A stretch of 64,000 nucleotides of DNA. It comes from Halobellus ruber (GTDB taxonomy: Archaea; Halobacteriota; Halobacteria; Halobacteriales; Haloferacaceae). Below are positions 59,423 to 64,000 of the stretch, piece after piece (position 1 is the stretch's first letter; the number at the start of each line of letters is the position of its first letter). The notes under the pieces were generated by a model. The model worked only from the letters and a program-made list of their open reading frames with translations, was not told the origin of the DNA and ran no database searches. The stretch lies in NCBI RefSeq assembly GCF_014212355.1, contig NZ_JACKXD010000002.1:248001-312000 (forward strand), in the 5' to 3' direction. The translations under genes were made by a program, and so were the position numbers.

Positions 59423-60694
59423 ATGGACGTAGACGAACACGCCGAGGAACTCGCCTCCGCCCTCGGTGTTGACAAAGCGGAGGTCAAAGACGACTTGCAG
59501 AACCTGCTGTCGTACAGCGTGCCCGTCGACGAGGCGAAACAGAGCATCCGCCGGAAACACGGCGGAAGCGGCGGCAACGACGCGACGCCGACAACGAAGG
59601 ATGTCGGCGACGTCACGACCGCCGACGGCAACGTCACCGTGACCGTCCGGGTGCTGTCGGTCGGCCGCCGGTCGATCCGGTACCAAGGCGAGGAACAGAC
59701 GATCCGGGAAGGCGAGTTCGCCGACGGGACCGGTCGGATCTCCTACACCGCGTGGGAGGACTTCGGCTTCGAGCCCGGCGATTCCATCACCGTCGGCAAC
59801 GCCGGCGTCCGCGAGTGGGACGGCGACCCCGAGCTCAACATCGGCCAGTCCTCGACGGTCGCAATCGAGACGACGCCCGTGGAGGTGCCCTACGACGTCG
59901 GCGGCGATTCCGACCTCGTGGACCTTCGAGCGGGCGACCGCGGCCGCAACGTCGAGGTCAAACTCCTCGAATCGGAGGAGCGCGTCATCGACGGCCGCGA
60001 CGGCGACACCACCATCCGGTCGGGCGTCGTCGCCGACGAGAGCGGCCGGCTCCCCTTTACCGACTGGGAGGCCCGGCCCGAACTCCGGGAGGGCTCGGAA
60101 CTCCGGTTCGAGGAGGTGTACGTCCGGGAGTTCCGTGGCGTCCCGCAGGTGAACCTCTCTCAGTACACCACCGTGACGCCGCTGGGCCGCTCGATCGACG
60201 TCGACGACGAGGCGACGCGGCTCCCGATCGGCGAGGCCGTCGCCGCCGGCGGGCTGTTCGACGTCGAGGTCGTCGGCAACGTCCTCGAAGTCCGGGACGG
60301 CTCCGGGCTCATCGAGCGGTGCCCCGACTGCGGGCGGGTACTACAGAACGGGCAGTGTCGCGCCCACGGCGACGTCGACGGCGAGGACGATATGCGCGTG
60401 AAGGCGATCATCGACGACGGTACCGGCACGGTGACCGCGATGCTCGACCGCGAGCTCACCGAGGCGGTGTACGGCGGCACGATGGCGGAGGCGATGACCG
60501 CCGCCCGCGACGCGATGGACAAGGCGGTCGTCGCCGACGAGATCCGCGAGCGGATCGTCGGCCGCGAGTACCGGATCCGCGGGAACCTCTCTGTCGACGA
60601 CTACGGTGCAAACCTCGAAGCAACCGAGTTCGAGCGGACTGACGAGGATCCCGCGGCGCTCGCAACCGACCTGCTTTCGGAGGTGCGCGGATGA
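59423..60694 (+). CDS. rpa1: Replication protein A (single-strand DNA-binding protein)
   Basis: 423 residues. Helical N-terminus (VDEHAEELASALGVDKAEVK), then three OB folds, each seen as the ISYTAWEDFGFEPGDSITVG type of repeat (about residues 70-150, 165-260 and 280-400). The third includes a zinc finger with Cys300, Cys303, Cys312, His315 (CPDCGRVLQNGQC). It coats single-stranded DNA in replication and repair. It overlaps the next gene by four bases. The order RPA, RPA-associated protein, phosphoesterase is that of the Haloferax rpa1 operon. Confidence 0.92.
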   Translation: MDVDEHAEELASALGVDKAEVKDDLQNLLSYSVPVDEAKQSIRRKHGGSGGNDATPTTKDVGDVTTADGNVTVTVRVLSVGRRSIRYQGEEQTIREGEFADGTGRISYTAWEDFGFEPGDSITVGNAGVREWDGDPELNIGQSSTVAIETTPVEVPYDVGGDSDLVDLRAGDRGRNVEVKLLESEERVIDGRDGDTTIRSGVVADESGRLPFTDWEARPELREGSELRFEEVYVREFRGVPQVNLSQYTTVTPLGRSIDVDDEATRLPIGEAVAAGGLFDVEVVGNVLEVRDGSGLIERCPDCGRVLQNGQCRAHGDVDGEDDMRVKAIIDDGTGTVTAMLDRELTEAVYGGTMAEAMTAARDAMDKAVVADEIRERIVGREYRIRGNLSVDDYGANLEATEFERTDEDPAALATDLLSEVRG

Positions 60695-62247
60695 GCGACG
60701 AGGTCCAAGAGCGGGAGATCGCCCGCCGGGTGTTCGCCGCGGAGTTCGACGACGCTACCCTTTCGTACTCGGAGAGCGACGAGGAGCGCGCGCCCAACTA
60801 CGTGGTGACCCCGACCGGCGCGCGGGTCAACCGGCTGTTCGCGGTCGGCGCGCTCACCGAGGTCGAGGCGGTCAACGACGACGTCCTCCGGGGTCGAATC
60901 GCCGACCCCACGGGGGCGTTCGTGACCTACGCCGGCCAGTACCAGCCCGACGCCGCGGGCTTTCTCGAACGGACGACCCCGCCGTGTTTCGTCTCGATCA
61001 CGGGCAAGGGGCGGACCTACCAGCCGGAGGACTCAGACCGGATCTTCACCTCGGTCCGGCCCGAGAGCCTCACCGAGGTCGACGCCGACACCCGGGACCG
61101 GTGGGTCGTTGCTGCCGCCGACGCAACGCTCGATCGGATCGCGACGATGGCCGCGGCGCTCGACCTCGACGCCCGCGGCGAGGACCTCCGGGCGGAACTG
61201 GAGTCCCGCGGCGTCGACGCCGCGCACGCAAGCGGCGTCGTGCGTGCGATCGACCACTACCGGCCGACCGAACACTACCTCGAAGCGGTCCGGCGGCTCG
61301 CGGTCCGGTCGCTGGACCTCGTCGCTGGCGAGCGCGACACCGTCGAGACGCTCGATGTCGCCCCCGACGAGGCGGGGCCGAACGAACTCGGGGCGCTCCC
61401 GGCGGTGCCGGCGGCGTCGACCGCATCCGGCGGATCGGCGGAGCCAGCCGGTGCGACGCCGAGCCCCGAGGCATCCGGCGCCGACGCCGAATCCACGGCT
61501 GCCCGGGACGCAGGCGGCGGGACGAGCGTGGGCGACACGGCCACAATCGAGGGGACGACAGCCGCGAGCGAGGAGTCAGCCACGAGCCCGACCGACGATG
61601 CGTCGACCGCCGGCGATGGCCCCGGGGAGGCCGGATCGACGGCGTCGGAGCCGTCGACCGCGGCGGACGAGGAAGTCGACGCGACCGCGGGGTCGGACGA
61701 CGACCTCGGCGACTTCGGCGCCGACGACCCCGACGAGTCGGAGTTATACGAACTCGACGAGGAGGAACGCGCCGAGATCGAATCCGAGTACGACACCGAG
61801 TTCGCCACCGGCAACGAGGTCGACGATCCCGGCGAAGCCGACATCGACGTCCCGGACGTCGAGGACCTCGAAGCCGAGGCGGCCGCCGCGGCCGAGGGCG
61901 ACGCCGGGTCGTCGGCCGACGGTTCGGCTACGTCCGGAAGCCCCTCCGCCGACTCCACGGTGGACCCGACACCCGCAGCCGGCGGCGGGGCCGACGGGAC
62001 GGACGCGGATGCCGCCGCCGACACGGCGTCGGACGCGGGCGGGGCCGACGACGTCGACCTCGAAGCCACCGCCGTCGACGTGATGAGCGACCTCGACGAC
62101 GGCGACGGCGCCGACCGGGAGGCCGTCGTCGAACGGGTGGTCGAAGCGCACGGCGTCGACGCCGACGCGGTCGAGTCCGCGATCCAGGACGCCCTGATGG
62201 GCGGGAAGTGCTACGAGCCCGCAGAGGGCCGCCTGAAAGCCATCTGA
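60691..62247 (+). CDS. rpap1: RPA-associated protein
   Basis: 518 residues. The N-terminal OB-fold (COG3390-like; VVTPTGARVNRLFAVGALTE, then GAFVTYAGQYQPDA and VSITGKGRTYQ) spans residues about 1-125. A helical part to 225 follows, then about 220 residues of very acidic, Ala/Asp/Ser/Thr-rich linker, and finally a C-terminal helical domain (AVDVMSDLDDGDGADREAVV to GKCYEPAEGRLKAI) resembling a winged helix. The long linker makes it larger than most relatives. It works with RPA on single-stranded DNA and is coupled to it by a four-base overlap. Confidence 0.85.
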   Translation: MSDEVQEREIARRVFAAEFDDATLSYSESDEERAPNYVVTPTGARVNRLFAVGALTEVEAVNDDVLRGRIADPTGAFVTYAGQYQPDAAGFLERTTPPCFVSITGKGRTYQPEDSDRIFTSVRPESLTEVDADTRDRWVVAAADATLDRIATMAAALDLDARGEDLRAELESRGVDAAHASGVVRAIDHYRPTEHYLEAVRRLAVRSLDLVAGERDTVETLDVAPDEAGPNELGALPAVPAASTASGGSAEPAGATPSPEASGADAESTAARDAGGGTSVGDTATIEGTTAASEESATSPTDDASTAGDGPGEAGSTASEPSTAADEEVDATAGSDDDLGDFGADDPDESELYELDEEERAEIESEYDTEFATGNEVDDPGEADIDVPDVEDLEAEAAAAAEGDAGSSADGSATSGSPSADSTVDPTPAAGGGADGTDADAAADTASDAGGADDVDLEATAVDVMSDLDDGDGADREAVVERVVEAHGVDADAVESAIQDALMGGKCYEPAEGRLKAI

Positions 62248-63056
62248 TGGCGGACGCGACGGGGATCGGGGACGCCGACCCGCTGGTCGAACCGCTCCCG
62301 GGCGACCCCGCCGCCGTGGTCCGGATCGGCGACGGGGAGACGGCGCTCGTGGTCGCCGACTACCACGCCGGGATCGAGGCCGGACTCCGGTACGAGCGGG
62401 GCGTCGAACTCGAGAGCGACGCCGACCTCCGTCGGATCCGCCTGCTCGGCCTGCTCGACCGGACCGACCCCGACCGGCTGGTGGTGCTCGGCGACCTGGG
62501 GCACCGCGTCGGCGGTGCCGACGGCACGGAGGCCGAGGAACTCGACGACCTCCTGGCCGCCGTGCTCGACCGCGTCCCGGTGACGCTGGTCCCGGGCAAC
62601 CACGATACCGGCGTCGGCGACCGCTTTGCGGCCGAGAGCCGGTTCGCCGTCGCGGACCGCACGGACACGAGACTTGGCCGGGTGGGGTTCGCCCACGGCC
62701 ACACGTGGCCGTCCCGCGACGCCCTGGGCGGCGAGGTGCTCTGTATCGGCCACGAACACCCCGCCGTCAGGCTCGAAGACAGCGTCGGCGGCGGGCGGAA
62801 GGAGCGGGCGTGGCTCCGGGGGCCGCTCCGTTCCGGGCCGTTCGCCGAGCACTTCGGGATCGACGCTTCGGACCTGGCGTGGACCGACCCCGAACTCGTG
62901 GTCTTCCCGGCGTTCAACGACCGATCGGGCGGGACGTGGGTGAACGTCGAGGGGCAGGGCTTCCTCTCGCCGTTTCTCCCCGACGCGCTCGTCGACAGCC
63001 GGACGGACGCGTACCTGCTCGACGGGACGCGGCTCGGCCCGTACCGGTCGGTGTAG
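62247..63056 (+). CDS. rpe: Calcineurin-like metallophosphoesterase of the RPA operon
   Basis: 269 residues. All metal-binding motifs are present: VVADYHAG (D-x-H), VLGDLGHR (GDxxH), VPGNHD, and the late GHEHP. The start codon overlaps the stop of the RPA-associated protein gene by one base. Known as Rpe in Haloferax, where it is co-transcribed with rpa1 and rpap1. A role on DNA or nucleotide ends during repair is assumed, but the substrate is unknown. Confidence 0.88.
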   Translation: MADATGIGDADPLVEPLPGDPAAVVRIGDGETALVVADYHAGIEAGLRYERGVELESDADLRRIRLLGLLDRTDPDRLVVLGDLGHRVGGADGTEAEELDDLLAAVLDRVPVTLVPGNHDTGVGDRFAAESRFAVADRTDTRLGRVGFAHGHTWPSRDALGGEVLCIGHEHPAVRLEDSVGGGRKERAWLRGPLRSGPFAEHFGIDASDLAWTDPELVVFPAFNDRSGGTWVNVEGQGFLSPFLPDALVDSRTDAYLLDGTRLGPYRSV

Positions 63057-63095
63057 CTGCCGGGACGCTCGGTCGCGCGGGCCGGCCTTCCGGTC

Positions 63096-63347
63096 TCAGA
63101 CCGCCCCGAGGACGGTGACGACCGCGTAGAGCACGGCACCGACGATCGCCGCGAGGACGGCGAGGTTCCACTCCTCGGGGCCGCCGACGCGGTCGCGACG
63201 GAGGAGCGCGTACCCGGCGCTCGCGGCGACGAGGACGCCCCCGATGCCGCCGCCGGTCGACGGGAGGTCGGTCGGCGGCAGGAACGCCGCCGCCGACAGC
63301 GCGCCGTACGCGAGGATCGCGATCCAGAAGCTTCGACGGGGACTCAT
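63096..63347 (-). CDS. Small membrane protein, unknown
   Basis: 83 residues, three hydrophobic helices ([53 protein letters not shown]) with a short basic loop (RRDRVGG) between the second and third. ATG at 63347 follows the usual spacing from the divergent helicase gene. No known family recognised. Confidence 0.6.
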   Translation of the reverse strand: MSPRRSFWIAILAYGALSAAAFLPPTDLPSTGGGIGGVLVAASAGYALLRRDRVGGPEEWNLAVLAAIVGAVLYAVVTVLGAV

Positions 63348-63428
63348 ACGCGACGATACGATCTCCCGACGGACGAATCTTGGCCCGGGAACGTCGGGCT
63401 TAATCCCGTCGCGCCGGTAGTGGAGGCG

Positions 63429-64000
63429 ATGACAGACCGGCCCGTGAACCGGGGAATGGACGCGTTTGCGAGCCTCGGCGACGCGGTCCGTGCGGCGCTC
63501 TCCGAGCGCGGGTTCGCGACCCCGACCGAGCCCCAGCGCCGGGCGATACCCCCGCTTGCGGCGGGCCGGAACGCCCTGGTGATCGCGCCCACCGGGACCG
63601 GAAAGACCGAGACCGCGATGTTGCCGGTGTTCGACGCGATCGTCCGCGCCGATCCCGAAGAGCGGGAGGGGCTGTCGGCGCTGTACATCACCCCGCTGCG
63701 CGCGCTGAACCGGGATATGCGCGAGCGGCTGGAGTGGTGGGGGAGCACCCTCGACGTCGAGATCGACGTGCGACACGGCGATACCACCCAGTACCAGCGG
63801 TCGAAGCAGGCCGACGACCCCCCGGACGTGCTGGTGACGACGCCCGAGACGCTCCAGGCGATGCTGACCGGGAAGAAACTCCGGTCGGCGCTGTCGGACG
63901 TCCGCCACGTCGTCGTCGACGAGGTTCACGAACTCGCCTCCGCGAAGCGCGGCGCGCAGTTGACGATCGGGTTGGAGCGGCTCCGGGCGCTCGCCGGACC
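63429..64000 (+). CDS. Lhr-like DExH helicase, cut by window edge
   Basis: Starts at ATG ([20 protein letters not shown]) and has no stop before the window ends, so only 190 residues are seen. Visible motifs are the Q-like [20 protein letters not shown], Walker [10 protein letters not shown], motif Ia [10 protein letters not shown], motif Ib [10 protein letters not shown] and motif II DEVH, followed by the Lhr signature [18 protein letters not shown]. Lhr helicases unwind RNA-DNA and forked DNA in repair. The winged-helix and Lhr C-terminal parts would lie outside. Confidence 0.85.
   Translation, partial: MTDRPVNRGMDAFASLGDAVRAALSERGFATPTEPQRRAIPPLAAGRNALVIAPTGTGKTETAMLPVFDAIVRADPEEREGLSALYITPLRALNRDMRERLEWWGSTLDVEIDVRHGDTTQYQRSKQADDPPDVLVTTPETLQAMLTGKKLRSALSDVRHVVVDEVHELASAKRGAQLTIGLERLRALAG

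Overview
The window is chromosomal DNA of a halophilic archaeon (class Halobacteria). The evidence is high GC with C/G-ending codons, very acidic proteins, archaeal information-processing genes (uS15, eS1/S3ae, KEOPS Pcc1, diphthine synthase, the RPA/RPA-associated protein/phosphoesterase operon, an Lhr-type helicase), archaeosortase A, a halocyanin-like copper protein, and TATA boxes about 25-35 bases before many start codons. I cannot assign a genus.

Layout. 1-17.9 kb is GC-rich chromosome: a GpgS-like glycosyltransferase cut by the left edge, an MFS transporter, an aldo/keto reductase, a membrane-anchored DHH phosphoesterase, an NAD-dependent epimerase, a DUF2071 protein, a DUF1405 membrane protein, and a cluster (FAD amine oxidoreductase, DapA-family lyase, proline-racemase-family epimerase) that reads as trans-4-hydroxyproline catabolism. 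A NUDIX hydrolase, an unrecognised 468-aa protein, an SDR, a PP2C-like protein and a YdcF-like protein follow. An 80-bp palindromic element sits in frame inside the DUF2071 gene, and a related arm lies between genes at 16.8 kb.

17.95-42.70 kb is an integrated element. The 3' end of tRNA-Ala(GGC) at 42691-42762 is repeated as 13 bp at 17954-17966, next to a full tyrosine integrase. Two further copies of the 13 bp lie just outside the left end. The first third of the element is AT-richer: orphan genes, a C39-peptidase-like/unknown/four-helix membrane protein operon, a RelE-like toxin behind an odd glycine-zipper zinc protein, a 480-aa orphan, and a second, catalytic-domain-only recombinase. From 39.65 kb down to 27.73 kb runs a minus-strand operon: AbrB-like peptide, DUF499 ATPase, 204-aa protein, DUF1156 DNA methylase, a HEPN-motif protein and a PLD+SNF2 helicase. 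I read it as a DISARM-like modification/defence cassette without DrmA/B/C, and it is the best candidate for a little-described system. A C2HC-zinc-finger/HTH protein preceded by two tiny SD-led genes lies between this operon and the tRNA.

42.7-64 kb returns to core chromosome: uS15, RecJ-like protein, Pcc1 and eS1; halocyanin; a CDP-alcohol phosphotransferase; squalene/phytoene synthase; cytochrome oxidase subunits III and I with small membrane partners; diphthine synthase; a decayed SDR pseudogene; archaeosortase A; a tandem VOC protein; a DRG-type GTPase; the RPA operon; and the start of an Lhr-like helicase that runs off the right edge.
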